Origin: Notamacropus eugenii | Lineage: Eukaryota; Chordata; Mammalia; Diprotodontia; Macropodidae | Reading direction: 5' to 3' | NCBI RefSeq assembly: GCF_028372415.1 | Contig: NC_092874.1 | Location: forward strand, 114,720,744 to 114,784,743 | DNA: 64,000 nucleotides | Shown: positions 23,625 to 34,312 of the stretch, in pieces | Layout of the letters: each line of letters opens with the position of its first letter | How positions within the stretch are numbered: the stretch's first letter is position 1 | Position numbers and translations under genes: made by a program | The notes under the pieces: model-generated | What the model was told of the DNA's origin: nothing | Databases searched by the model: none | What the model saw: only the letters and a program-made list of their open reading frames with translations

Positions 23625-23785
23625 TCTTTGTTCAATAAACTCTAGTCATTCCCTGTTAACTCTAGGATCAAATAAAAATTTCTCCATTTGACATTTAAGG
23701 TTCTTCATAACCTGGTCCCCTCCTATCTTTTCACACTTTGCTCCCTTACATTCACTCTGTGTTCCAAAGATACCAGACCATAGGA
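23625..23785 (+). mobile_element. L2-clade LINE ORF2 3' fragment, sense
   Basis: AACTCTAGTCATTCCCTGTTAACTCTAGGATC, TTTGACATTTAAGGTTCTTCATAACCTGG and CTCCTATC correspond to the L2 C-terminal ORF2 region. Confidence 0.8.
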
Positions 23786-23924
23786 AGCTCAAGTATGAGG
23801 GGAGAGGAGCTTTAGAATACATTAGTTATAGCAAAAAATAAGAAAAAAGAAATTAAAGGTATTTTAGGCAAAAAAGAGGCCAAATATTTTGTTTCATGAT
23901 CATATAATGATTTAGAAAGAAAAA

Positions 23925-24040
23925 GAAATTAAATTAATATTTATTAATAATTATATTATTATATATTATGCCAACAATAATATTAATAAATTAATATAAA
24001 TAAAATAAAAATTAAAAAATTAAATAATGTGTACTTTCTT
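23925..24040. repeat. AT-rich low-complexity tract
   Basis: AATTAATATTTATTAATAATTATATT-type sequence with repeated ATTAATA units. Confidence 0.85.
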
Positions 24041-24044
24041 TTTT

Positions 24045-24150
24045 TCTATTTTTTGTATTTATTCAGTATTTAATTTTTTCCCCCAGTTACATGTAAACAA
24101 CAATTTTTAACATTTGTTTTTAAAACTTTGAGTTCCAAATTCTCACCCTA
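24045..24150 (-). mobile_element. L1 3' UTR fragment, antisense
   Basis: CCCCCAGTTACATGTAAACAACAATTTTTAACATTTG and TTTGAGTTCCAAATTCTCACCC match the start of the longer antisense L1 3' UTR at 36.1 kb. Confidence 0.85.
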
Positions 24151-24449
24151 TTCCATTTGCATATCATAAGCTGGTCAATAAATATTCTTCATTCAGTTTT
24201 TTCCTGTATGGATAATTAGGATACAACCTTTTGAGTGAATATGCATCTTAACGAGAAGACTGCAAAATTATGGCATCAGTGCGATCAGCACAACGTCAGC
24301 CGCTAACCCAAGCATCTAGAGGACCTTGTCATCCAAGAGTTCGTCTTTAAAATGGAGTCAGCACTGACAGCAGTGAGCCCTTTTACAGAGCATATGTCTC
24401 CTTGTTTTTATGCTTCACCTGATATTACATCATATAAGGGTCATTATAG

Positions 24450-24705
24450 GGCAGCATGGTATGGAGAGAAAAACATGGTGGATTTGGATTCAAAGGACCT
24501 AGATTTAAAGCTTGGCTCTACCATCTTTGTGACCCTGGGCACATTACTTAACTTCTGTGAACCTTAGTTTCTCAGGTATTAACAAAGAACGTCGGACCAT
24601 TTGTTAAGTATTTTATACAGGAGATTCCTTTGACGTAGGGGTTGGATTAGACCATACAGCTGCTGAGGTCTTTTCCAACTCTAAATCTATGATGCTCTGA
24701 TCAAA
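24450..24705 (+). mobile_element. MIR-type SINE, sense
   Basis: GGCAGCATGGTATGGAGAG head, CTTTGTGACCCTGGGCACATTAC, CTTAGTTTCTCAGG, and a tail GAGGTCTTTTCCAACTCTAAATCTATGATGC. The tail is separated by about 70 extra bases. Confidence 0.8.
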
Positions 24706-24709
24706 CAAT

Positions 24710-25560
24710 GTTATTCTCTCATATACTTTTCAGGATAGTTTATATAATTTTAACATGTTCATGGGAAATGTCTTTTTGGAAGGCAGCCTTTGAAGTGATA
24801 TTTAGTTCTACTGAATCAATTATTTTCTTTACAGTAAAAAGAACAAAACCCAAATCCAACAATAAACACAGTGCAGTCTTGTATTGTCTTCATCTTTCAA
24901 CTGAATAAATTGTCAAGATTGAGTAGGGTACTTTTTGTATTCTTTATATAATTCAGTAAAATTTCTCATTTTTGCCCTCTTCAGTGCTATTTCCATCTCC
25001 TCTACAAACACATCTGGGGCTGTGATGTTAGAATCTAAATTTAGTGGTTTCACTGTCCTTAATGGTAAAAAAAAAATTCTTTACAAAAATCATTGTAGAT
25101 CTTTCCGCTATTTCATCAGGTTGCTGTCTTCCTTCCAGGGTTATCTTCATATATATTTTGGATGGCTTTATTTAAGTGGGGAATCTCACTAAGTTTTTAA
25201 AATTTTCTCCTATTGTTTTTCATTCTTTTATGAGTTGATATTTCTTATAATTTTTCTCAATCCTCATTAAGATTTTAAAATTCATCTCATATTTTGAACT
25301 GGTATTGCCCTTGGTGGTCATTTTCTCTCAGCTTGTAAACTTGCTTTTGCTAGGTAAAACAATTTTTAGGCTTATTTGGTCTCTTTTTTATAGCAATGAA
25401 TTTACAATTCTTTTTTATAAAGTTATTATAATTGTGATATTCTTCATCTAGTTGCCACTTTTTTGTATCAATAGGTCAGGCTGAAATTATTTTAACTGTA
25501 CATGACATTTTTCTCTCATTTTAATTTTTCTTCTTTTGTATTAATTTTGATTCTTGGTCC
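24710..25560 (-). mobile_element. RTE-type LINE reverse-transcriptase fragment, antisense
   Basis: The minus strand, read through stops, gives a V-E-E-M-E-I-A-L-K-R-A-K-like stretch near 24,960-25,010, matching the start of an RTE RT domain. The same family is recognisable at 26.5-27.4 kb and 55.8-56.95 kb in the same orientation. Copies share CTTTATTTAAGTG-like and CTTCTCCATTGTTT-like blocks. Heavily mutated. Confidence 0.6.
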
Positions 25561-26056
25561 AGCAAGTCAGTAGACTGATTACACAAAGGCAGTTAAGTCA
25601 GAAATGACTCCCATATTAGTAATGAGTTATTTTCTGTCTGTTAAAGTAATGTTAATTTTGTAGATAAATATGACATTGTGATCTCAACAGGGTGATGTAG
25701 ATGAATGAAGTGGACCTCAGAAGAAGAAACTGTCAAGTGATGGTGACAAAGGCATGGCCCTGAGAAATATACCAACGGGCAGAAGGCAGATGCTCACCTG
25801 ACTAAGTAGACTAAGAAAGACCATTTGAACCAGTAGAAGAGCCAGAAAATAGCAGTGTCATAGAAGCCAAAGGTGGTGAGTGTCCCGGAGGAGGAAGTGG
25901 TTAGCAAGATCTAGAGCACTCAGAGAAGATGAGAAATGAGAAAAACCCAATGAATTTGGCAGGAAAGAGATCACTGGAAAACCATTAATAACACTCTTTA
26001 AAAAAAATACTAGTATTTTATAGAGTCACTGAATTAAAATGGACCTTCAGGTTCTA
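25561..26056. other. Unassigned spacer
   Basis: A purine-rich segment with no clear open frame or repeat identity. Confidence 0.45.
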
Positions 26057-26209
26057 GTTTCTTTCTTTCTTCTTCTTCCTTCTTCCTCCTCCTCCTTCCT
26101 CCTCCTCCTCCTCCTCCTCCTCCTCCTCCTCCTCCTCCTCCTCCTTCTTCTTCTTCTTCTTCTTCTTCTTCTTCTTCTTCTTCTTCTTCTTCTTCTTCTT
26201 CTTCTTCCC
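26057..26209. repeat. 150-bp polypyrimidine (CCT)n/(CTT)n microsatellite
   Basis: Pure C/T on plus. An interrupted TTC/CCT start is followed by a run of CCT/TCC triplets, then a long run of TTC triplets ending at CCCATG. In the three minus frames it would encode Lys, Glu, Arg or Gly runs, and on plus Leu or Ser runs; this produces the long homopolymer open frames here. Confidence 0.97.
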
Positions 26210-26404
26210 ATGAATAGAGGATTTATCATCAAGTGATGACTGAGCCAACTGATGATGAACCTTTTTGTGCTTAGACTGGTCCTCAGGAAGCAGGTCATTT
26301 GTTGCCAGGACCATACTTGCAGCTTTTCCAGCATGGTAGAATTTGCCAATAATTGCAGCATATCCTTTGAGAACCTTGGGTCTCATGCAGGTCCTATGAG
26401 GCAC
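26210..26404 (-). pseudogene. Unidentified open stretch; possible processed pseudogene fragment
   Basis: The minus strand is open for about 66 codons from 26,404 down to the microsatellite, starting MPHRTCMRPKVLKGYAAI and ending near SSLDDKSSIHG before the Lys/Glu run. Composition is balanced and protein-like (Met, Arg, Lys, His, Asp, few rare residues), unlike the AT-rich chance frames around it. It is flanked by RTE on the high side. I do not recognise the family and see no intron signals or poly(A), so function is unknown. Alternatives: a piece of an unrecognised transposon, or chance. Confidence 0.35.
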
Positions 26405-26459
26405 TAGTGTAAGACCACCCTACACCTAAAAAAATCACATTACTCCACTGAACTAGATC

Positions 26460-27400
26460 TCTCATCTCATTGGTTCAGGAATTTCTTCCAACAATGAAGA
26501 TAGCAACTAATCCATGCCTGTTTTTACTAATATCCACTTAGAGGACCTTCAGTTCATTCTCTTATAAAGTGTTTCTGTAGATGAGAGCATACGCATGCAG
26601 GATGGCAGTTATTGATGTTCTCTTAGTCACCTTTTTATTGTGTTTACTAAGTCTGAAATTTCATCCTCTCCCTATCCCACCCCCCATGAATGTGGCATAT
26701 TTCCCTGATACCTCATATGTCTCAGTTCTCTAAATACCCTCATAATTGTTTCACTTCCAGTATGAAACTCCTTGATATACATATATCTCGAATATAGAAG
26801 GCAATCCAGCTATTTTTTCCTGTTTTTGTTCTCTTTAGTATAATTTTTACTTCCTCTAGAAGTAAAACTGGGTCTGGGAAGTTGAGGTCCAAGTGTGGTG
26901 TTTTCAGGGACCCTGAGAGAGAAAAGTTTGTTAAAGTGATTTGTGCAAATATTTTCCTTTTTTTTTCCTATTTGCAGTCCTCCTTCCATTTTCATCCTTG
27001 AATACCCTTGGGATCATTTTATTTAGGTGAGTATCTTGCTAAGCTTCTTCAAATTGGTTTTATCTTCAACTGCTTCTCTCTGTTTTTAGAGACAATACCA
27101 CTCATAGCCATTTTAAGACTTTACAAATGAGGGCAGTTAGGTGATACAGTGAATAGAGTACTGACCCTGGAGTCAGGAGGACTTGAGTTCAAATATGGCC
27201 TCAGACACTTGGCACACTTACTAGCTGTGTGACCTTGGGCAAGTCACCTAACCCCAATTACTTTGCCTTCTCCCCCTCTAAAAAAAAAGACTTTACAAAT
27301 GAGTTCCTATTCTAACCTGGTATTGCTTTTAATAGTCTACTTGTGTTTGGTGAGTAAGTAAAGTATTCACTGAATAAAGTGACTGGTTGGTTAAACTTCT
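26460..27400 (-). mobile_element. RTE-type LINE RT fragment, antisense, split by a SINE
   Basis: The minus frame at 26,810-26,995 reads as RTE: I-C-T-N-H-F-N-K-L-F followed by R-V-P-E-N, then K-E-N-K-N-R-K-K, matching the RTE order before the RT SPG block. The upstream part (27,000-27,114) has CTTCAAATTGGTTTTATCTTC and CTCTCTGTTTTTAGAGACAATACC, shared with the copy at 56.8 kb. The element resumes after the SINE at 27,304. Confidence 0.7.
27132..27286 (+). mobile_element. Short marsupial SINE with 17-bp target duplication
   Basis: GGCAGTTAGGTGATACAGTG head, CCTGGAGTCAGGAGGACTTGAG, CTTACTAGCTGTGTGACCTTGGGCAAG, ending CTAACCCCAATTACTTTGCC and a short A run. Flanked by an exact 17-bp duplication AAGACTTTACAAATGAG at 27,115-27,131 and 27,287-27,303, which proves L1-type target-primed insertion. 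Lacks the CGACTGAACAAC-type tail. Confidence 0.97.
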
Positions 27401-27471
27401 GGGTAAAACTGTTATAGTCAGTGTTGATGTCCAGAAGGATGATGGTGCCCTAGGAGGATGGTGGTGGTATT

Positions 27472-27493
27472 TTGTTGTTGTTGTTGTTGTTGT
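27472..27493. repeat. (GTT)n microsatellite
   Basis: Seven TTG units. Confidence 0.95.
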
Positions 27494-27639
27494 GCATTTC
27501 CCATTTCTGATTTACAATTACTTATTTAAATAGTTCAGTTTTACTGTGTAACAGTGATCATGGCTGAATGGTGGAAAAGGGGGTAAAGGATACTAGGACT
27601 TTTAGACCATTAATAAATGTTAATTTGATTGTTGGCAGC

Positions 27640-28477
27640 TTAAAACTGAAGTACTTGTCTGAGACCAATGAATGGGCATACTGCTAGAGGAACTGAATCA
27701 TATGAACCTTTACATTTGTTCTATAAACAAAACCAGAAGACAGAAGGAAGTTGTAGCCAAATGGAAGGATAACTCACAGGTAATCTTTGGAGAAGTAAAG
27801 AGAGAAATAGCAGAGTGGGGTTCATCATACAATCAGAGGTCACAAGGAACAATATTTTGTGTGATATTTGGTCATTACACATTGAAGTACTAATGATATG
27901 TCTTTGAAAAAAGACCACTATGGAAAAAAATAGCACTTTATGAATCAATATGAATCGCTGAAGATGAAGGGGTAGAGAAATTCTACAAAGAACCTAATTG
28001 TTGCTCTTGTTCAGTTTCTTTTCAGTCATGTCTAATTTCTTATGACCCCTTTGGTGTTTTCTTTGCAAAGATACTGGAATGGTTTCCCATTTCCTTCTCC
28101 AGCTCATTTTACAGATGAGGAACTAAGGCAAATGGGATGAAATACTTGCTCAAGGTCATACAGCTAGTAAGTGTCCAAGGACAGATTTGAATTTGGGAAG
28201 ATGAGTCTTCCTGACAAGACCCTCCAAATCAAATCAACATATATTCAGATTCTTGGTGACTTCAATGTAAAAATGAGGAAGACGTGAGGATGGGGAAAAG
28301 TATATGGGAAAGCATGGTTTAGGAAGAGGTAATGAGAGAGACCAGAGACTTGTAGATTACATAGAAGCCTCATGCCTCTATAACATGAGTATTATTGAGG
28401 ACTAGCTGAACAGATATTGGTAAATGATTGTGATAGAATATTATTATTGAATAAAAAGACAAATATTAAAAATACTC
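27640..28477 (+). mobile_element. RTE-type LINE endonuclease fragment, sense, split by a SINE
   Basis: The plus frame at 27,672-27,893 reads K-T-R-R-Q-K-E-V-V-A-K-W, the N-terminal apurinic endonuclease region of RTE elements. After an antisense SINE, the frame near 28,250-28,290 reads I-L-G-D-F-N-V-K, the endonuclease GDFN motif, then R-P-E-T-C-like RTE text. The endonuclease domain is therefore bisected. Dead. Confidence 0.75.
27990..28218 (-). mobile_element. Marsupial SINE in RTE endonuclease, antisense
   Basis: TTGTTCAGTTTCTTTTCAGTCATGTC tail, CTTCTCCAGCTCATTTTACAGATGAGG, CATACAGCTAGTAAGTGTCC, GGGAAGATGAGTCTTCCTGAC. The tRNA head is missing. Confidence 0.92.
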
Positions 28478-28722
28478 ATGGGGCAGCTAAGTGACTCAGT
28501 GGATAGCCTGGAGTCAGGAATACTCATCTTCCTGAATTCAAATCTGGCCTCAGACACTTCCTAGCGGTGTGACCCTGGGCAAGTCACTTAACTCTGTCTC
28601 AGTTTCCTCATCTGTAAAATGAAAAGGAGAAGGAAATGGCAAACCTCTCCAGTATATTTGCCAAGAAAACCTAAAATAAGGTCATGAAGAGTTGGACACA
28701 ACTGAAACAACAAAACAACAAA
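28478..28722 (+). mobile_element. Marsupial SINE, sense
   Basis: GGGGCAGCTAAGTGACTCAGTGG head, CAGACACTTCCTAGCGGTGTGACCC, TTTCCTCATCTGTAAAATG, AAGGTCATGAAGAGTTGGACACAACTG tail. Flanked by AAAAATAC on both sides. Confidence 0.95.
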
Positions 28723-29134
28723 AATACCAAAAAACACTAGAAGATATATAAAGTGGTGTTACAGAGTGAGAAAGCAGAAGCAAAATTACAATATACCTAC
28801 CAACTGCAACTATATAAATAATCATACCAGCAACAAAATATTGAAAAATACACTGAAGCATAAAGTTCTTGAGGATATATAGAAACTAGATGATGTTATT
28901 ACTATATTGTTCAATTTAATATACACTTAAAATAAACTATAAAGTAATTTACGTTTGTTTTAATGTAAATTTAAAAATTCTTATTGACATATGTTTGAAT
29001 ATTTGTTGGTGATCACTGACTTTATAATGACTGTAATAGTAAATACAATAAGTTAAAGGCTGGTGAACTTGACTTTGATTATTGGAAAATTTTTGAAACA
29101 GTGAGAAATTGCTTACATTTCTGTACCAATTTAA
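28723..29134. other. Unassigned AT-rich spacer
   Basis: No gene. AATTTAATATACACTTAAAA near 28,915 resembles text after the L1 3' end at 41,947 (AATTTAATATACATTTAAAA). Confidence 0.4.
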
Positions 29135-29330
29135 AGTGACGTACAATATCTGATTTGTTCCAAGGAGTTAATTACTAAAGTTATTTTCATTCCCACATTG
29201 CAGATAAAGAAACTTAGGCTCAAAGAGGTTCTATCACTTGTTCCTGGTTGTAGTATCAGTAACAGGATACAAATGGAGGTCTCTACTGACCCAAAGACCC
29301 CCATGCTTTCCACTCTCCTGTGTTGCTTCT
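29135..29330 (-). mobile_element. MIR-type SINE, antisense, degenerate
   Basis: CACATTGCAGATAAAGAAACTTAGGCTCAAAGAGG and CAAATGGAGGTCTCTACTGACCC keep the MIR order. Confidence 0.7.
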
Positions 29331-29479
29331 ATACTTTATATTCATATAATGATGCTGATATTACAGGAACACTTTGTAAACACTTAGAAAGGGAAATAAT
29401 GAACACTGTGAGCCAGTGCATGCTAGATAGTAGATCAAAAGAATGTTTTAGCTACAGGATACCTGGATTTCAAGAAGTA

Positions 29480-30265
29480 ATGTGACAGTTTATCATCATA
29501 CCTTGGATAATATGGAGAAATATAGATTGGATTACAGTACAGTTAGGTAGATTGAGAACTGGTTGGATGGAGGGATTCAGAGAATACTGATGCTAATGAC
29601 CCATTTCCTGAGCAGAAGCTGCTGTTCCTGGCTTTCCCTGTATCCTTGTAGGAAGCCTTTCATGGAAGACTCTAATCCAATCATATTCATGTTAAAGAGG
29701 CATCATGACACCCCCAGTTCTACTGTAGACTAGGCTCAGAAAGAATAGTACATTGATAATTAATGGTGAATTGGAGATGAGACATAGGTAGACTACAGCT
29801 CATATGATAAGAATCTGGTAGTTTCAGTGAATTGTAAGGCCATTATGAAGGGAGAGTGTAAAGTGAGTGCCAAAAAAAGCAAATGTGATTTTATTCTACA
29901 CTAACAGAAGTCATATAAAGGGAAGTGATAACTCTATTACAACCAGACTTGGTCAGATCACACTCGTGTTATTCAGTGCATTTTAAAAAAGATTGTTGAT
30001 CCTTCATAAAATTACAGAGGAAGAAGGCCAGGATTTTGAGGAGAATCAAAACCATGCCATAGAAGGTGGGTTAAAGGAAGGAATTAGAAAGATGTTTAGT
30101 CTGAATAAGGGAAGGCTATGGTTATTTTGAAATATTTTAAGGGTTTTCATGTAGAAGGGATTCCATGAAAGTGTCTGCTGGGTTCTAGAGAACATAACTA
30201 AGACCAAGTAGGAAGCTGAAGGAAAGCAGATTTTACTAGAAAAGCTCTTTGTTTTAGAGCCTTAC
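29480..30265 (+). mobile_element. L3/CR1-type LINE ORF2 fragment, sense
   Basis: GGATTACAGTACAGTTAGGTAGATTGAGAACTGG, and near 30,060-30,150 GGAAGGAATTAGAAAGATGTTTAGTCTG followed by TTTTAAGGGTTTTCATGTAGAAGG. All match the clade that is better preserved at 47.2-48.46 kb. Internal parts are missing. Confidence 0.75.
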
Positions 30266-31641
30266 TGTTGTCCACATACACGAATAAAAATGGGCATTTA
30301 GAACAAAAGATCGAGATGCTAGGCAATGTCTTGGCTTGGCTCCACCTAGGAGATTTTGCTACTGCCTTTCCCCTGCCTTTTCATTTGCAGAGATGACCAA
30401 GAGGATCATGGAGAGGGTTGAGAAAAGCTATGGATTCATAGGTCCAAACAGATTTTAGTGGACTGCTGAAAAGTAGTGATTTTGAAAGGGTGTAGAATGG
30501 TGATAAGGAATTGATAGAAGCTAAAGGGAATTATTTAATACTTTTAGAAAGGCTTGGGCAGATAGTGAGCAGGAAGGAGTGAAGGCTTAAAGACAGACTA
30601 AATATTGGTGGATTGTGCTTATCTGGTTGGTTGATTCTGTAATTAAAAAGAGTTTGATTTCCTAGAGGCAAATATGCTCCTTCTGGAGAGAAAAGCTGAA
30701 CACAGCTTCAAGATACTGGGAACTGATAGATTATAATCTAATAGAGAAAAAGCAGTCGACTGACTTTCCTAGTTTGATGCCTAGGTGTGTGAAACATGAA
30801 GAACTCCCTTATGCTATTATGGGAAGAGCTAACTCCTCATCTGAGTTCAGCTATAGCTGAAGCCTGGAAACTAACAGTAAGAAGTTAGGTAACCACATGT
30901 TCAAAAGAGCAACACCTGATGACAGTCATGACGCCAAGGGAGCCCCACCCTGCAGAGTATATGACTAGCCCAGTGGGAGCTCACAGCAGAAGACATCATC
31001 AACCCTACATTATTGGAGGCATCGGGAACCTTTACATAGCCCTGGTCACATGTGTTCTCCACGATATACCCTAGTGACAAATGTGCTCTATTGCATGTTC
31101 CTTGGCTATGTAGTTGCTTACATGAGTGCCTTGATCACACATTTATGTGCCTTGATCACACATTTTTCTCATGTTTATGCCTCTTCATGCACATCTCCTA
31201 AATACGTCTGCTCTTTCCAATGAGTTTTCTTTTCGATGTATTTGTGGGCAGGTGCGCTGATGTATGGGGGAAATGTTCTGCTGCTACTTTTCTTAGTAAG
31301 CTATTAGAGCAAATGGCCTTTGATTTACAGTAACTCTCTTCTGTTGTCAGCTGGCTGGCAGATATCACATCTTAGGACAGGGAGATTTACTAGATGATTA
31401 AGACTAGGTAGGGGGAGGATGCTTGGGAGTCTCCCTGACAATCGTAGAACTTCTCCCTCCTACTTACTTGGGCAACCCTGGTGAGAACTGGTCTTGATGT
31501 CCTAGTCTTTAAAATCCTTGGGAAAACTAGGATGTGAAGATGTAGGGGCTTTGATTAGACATCCTAACCCCACCCTAATCCTCTGCTATTATTTCTCTGA
31601 AGTGTGGGATACTTTCAAAGCTCCAAATTTCTTTGCAATGG
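30266..31641. other. Unassigned; possible LTR-like DNA
   Basis: 30,690-31,400 has moderately GC-rich, promoter-free text and a 21-bp tandem duplication at 31,126-31,167. GCTATTAGAGCAAATGGCCTTTGATTTACAG near 31,302 is reminiscent of retroviral R/U5 text but no ends or partner copy are found. Confidence 0.3.
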
Positions 31642-32046
31642 CTAGATTTTGAGGGGAGGTCCTTTCTTGACACCCCCCTCCCCCCTAGAGAGACTAGAAC
31701 AGGAGAGACACCTACTAGGTTGCAGAGCTCGTTGCCTGAATTCCGAGGCGAAGGCCTCCAGGTCCTGTGGGGAGCGGGGCATGAGGCATAAAGCATACTT
31801 CGAATCATTATTCAGGTCCACCACTGTATACGGACTTGGGGTGAGGACATTCAGGCCTTGTGTAGAGCGGCGAGAGAAGCATAAGGCATTCTCCTCTTGA
31901 CTAGGCTTCAGATCCATCACACTAATGATTGAGGTCCTCTGGTCAAAACTTTTCCCCACATCTTTACCGTGGAAAAGGAAAGGAAAAGAATGGGGAAAAT
32001 AGAGATAGAAAGGGAAGGGTGGTATAAATAAAAAATAAATTATCAT
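31642..32046 (-). other. GC-richer open island with two 32-codon repeats; unknown
   Basis: The minus strand is open for 134 codons. Two tandem units align: V-M-D-L...N-A-L-C-F-S-R-R-S-T-Q-G-L and V-V-D-L...Y-A-L-C-L-M-P-R-S-P-Q-D-L, spaced exactly 32 codons, with the DNA of the two units (31,752-31,845 and 31,848-31,940) also alike. The N-terminal 25 residues are hydrophobic and aromatic, but they come from a polypyrimidine tract (31,970-32,030) that could instead be the tract of a splice acceptor, with GACCAG|AGG near 31,938 as a candidate AG. I do not recognise a family. It may be an unrecognised exon, a pseudo-exon, or part of an LTR element. The opposite strand is also open over 83 codons. 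Confidence 0.35.
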
Positions 32047-33899
32047 TTCAAATAAAATAGTCCAATTAATTGTTTCATATGATCATTTAAGGAGAAAAAA
32101 TAATTTTGAAACCCAAAGCTAATATCTAGGTCTTTATATTTACTCTTCTATTTTTAATTCTTAAAAAATTTAAGGCATTATATATTCTGGGGGTTATTAT
32201 ATGTTATCATGAAATGATTTTGAGTCTTAGGCAAAAGTTATAGTAATTCAAACTTCAGTGTTATTGGTAATTATTAAGGAGAGTGCAGGCAGCTAGCAAT
32301 TGCTGCTGCCTAATATTTTTCAAAAGGGTAAACCTGAGGTTTAAATTGTTTCTTAAGAATCTCTTTGCATAAATAAAATCGTTTTGGGGGAAAAAAACTA
32401 GTTCCATTAAGTTAACATTTTTTGGGGTGGGGATTGAATTTAGTTCTAAAAAAAATCTTGCTTTTGTAAAAGGTGTTTTTGCCTAATTCAATTTTGAAAC
32501 AAAAGAAAACTGATCTATGTGTATAGATACATCTTTATCATATGAAGATATACAAAGTATAAGTATTTTTTCAAATAAAGTCCTACTTTGTTAAAACAAA
32601 CTCAAGTTTGCTCTTTCATTTGAGTTCAGGTCAAATATCCATTATATTGTGTGGGGTGGGGGGAAGGATCCCCATGAACGAGATATTAACTGGCATTGGA
32701 TTCAACCAGTTGTTTCCAAAATAATTGATAGGACCAAATTTAACCTATATGAGTTTTTTTTATTGTGATAACCAAATGTAAGGTGAAGAAAAAATTTTAA
32801 GTTCTACACAAAGGTTAATTTTGTAGAGTAAATAGCACTTTGGGGTGCTTATATACCATGATCACCAAACATTTACTGATCAGCCACAGACAACAAAACT
32901 TTTCTAGGCTTTTGGGATAACGTTTTGGTAAATGTTCCACCAATATACTTTTGATTCTCAAAGAATTTTCAATCTAGTAGAGTGGTAAGATGGACAGACA
33001 AATTTTAAAACATGCACACACACACACACACACACACACACCAGATCTAATACACATTCTAGCCCCAATACGCTTAGTTCTTAATTGTGACATTGACCTA
33101 GAGTATATACACAATATATTAAATAAACATACTGAGAAATGAAGGGAGGATGAGTGCAGTTGTGTGATGATTGGTGATTCTGGTTCTACCATAAAAAAGA
33201 TTTCTAAGCTGAACTGTAAAGACCTGAAATAGTATAGAATAGTATTGGGAAGGGACAAGACTTCTGTATATGAAAATCAATTTGTATTTCTAGCAAAGCA
33301 TTTGAAAGACCTTTTACTCTAATTTAATGAGCAATAAGATATTTTTCACATATTGAAATAAGAATTTTTTGCATACCTGAAATGATGAGATTAGGTCTTT
33401 GAAAACCTTTGAAAACCATTTACCAACATAATGTCAATTTTAAAAGTATCTAATAATGATAATAATCCTACCCATTTTCTGACCTTAGTTATCACCTCTA
33501 TATTGATGGTAACCCAAAGTCTGTCTCTGGTCTTCTCAAATCCCATATTTTCTAACCTTCTGTTACAGAGAAACCCAAGTAAAAATATCTATCACCTTAA
33601 ACTCTTATTTCAACAAACTCATACTTTCATTGGTGTTGGCATGTCCTTCACTAATACATTGCAACTCCCTCCCCCCTTAATGAATGGTTTTCATGAGTCA
33701 CTGTTTCTCAGACAATTCATCACCTGGTGATTGATGAGTCTATCCAGCAAGCCAGCAGTCTTTTTGCTGGGCTGTATTTACAACTTTGGTAGGACCTAAA
33801 TCTTGTGCTCTGTTTTTGTGTCACCTTCAAGAACTGGCGAATACTTCCCTAAAGAATCCCTGAAATAACGGAACTGAAGCAATTTCCTGAACTTCCTCT
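32047..33899. other. Unassigned AT-rich stretch with (AC)n
   Basis: No gene seen. It includes an (AC)n microsatellite at 33,015-33,041. The 99-codon frame at 33,431-33,730 has no motif. Confidence 0.55.
33015..33041. repeat. (AC)n microsatellite
   Basis: Thirteen CA units. Confidence 0.95.
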
Positions 33900-34312
33900 A
33901 AAATGGCTTCCTCTTTCTGGCTGCCATATTTCTGTTAATGGTACCACTGTTTCCTAGTCACTCATACTCCAAACTGTAGTCATATCTGGCTCCTCCTACC
34001 CAATCTGTCATTTAGTCCTGTCAATTCTTCCTTCTGATATCTTGTCATTAGCCTTTCCTTTCATTCTTATTGCTAGCATTCTAGGGAAAGGCACCACTTT
34101 CCAGATAGATTATAACAACAGATCTCTTTGCCACCATTACTTGTAATCTATTTTCCACATGACCACTAAATTAAACATACCTTTCTGGTCTTTTCTCTCA
34201 TTATTACCCAAATTAACAGTAGATTCCAGATAACCTGGTCTTCTCACTACTTTGGTGACTGCTTTAGGATTTCTCCTTTATGCATCTTAGCTCATACCAT
34301 GACCCTAGGAGA
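33900..34312 (+). mobile_element. L2-clade LINE ORF2 fragment, sense
   Basis: Text such as GTTAATGGTACCACTGTTTCCTAGTCACTC, CCTACCCAATCTGTCATTTAGTCCTGTC and CCTGGTCTTCTCACTAC follows the order of the L2 RT C-terminal region. Strongly diverged. Confidence 0.55.

Noticed and set aside
26039..26361. Open frames rich in Leu, Arg, Lys or Glu
   Set aside because: Produced by the CCT/CTT microsatellite read in different frames; only the 66-codon part outside the repeat was kept as a candidate.
31642..31900. Plus-strand 83-codon frame over the same island
   Set aside because: Repeat units and residue pattern look more protein-like on minus; plus frame probably a shadow, though not excluded.
33431..33730. 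99-codon plus-strand open frame
   Set aside because: AT-rich chance frame, no motif or conservation evidence available.
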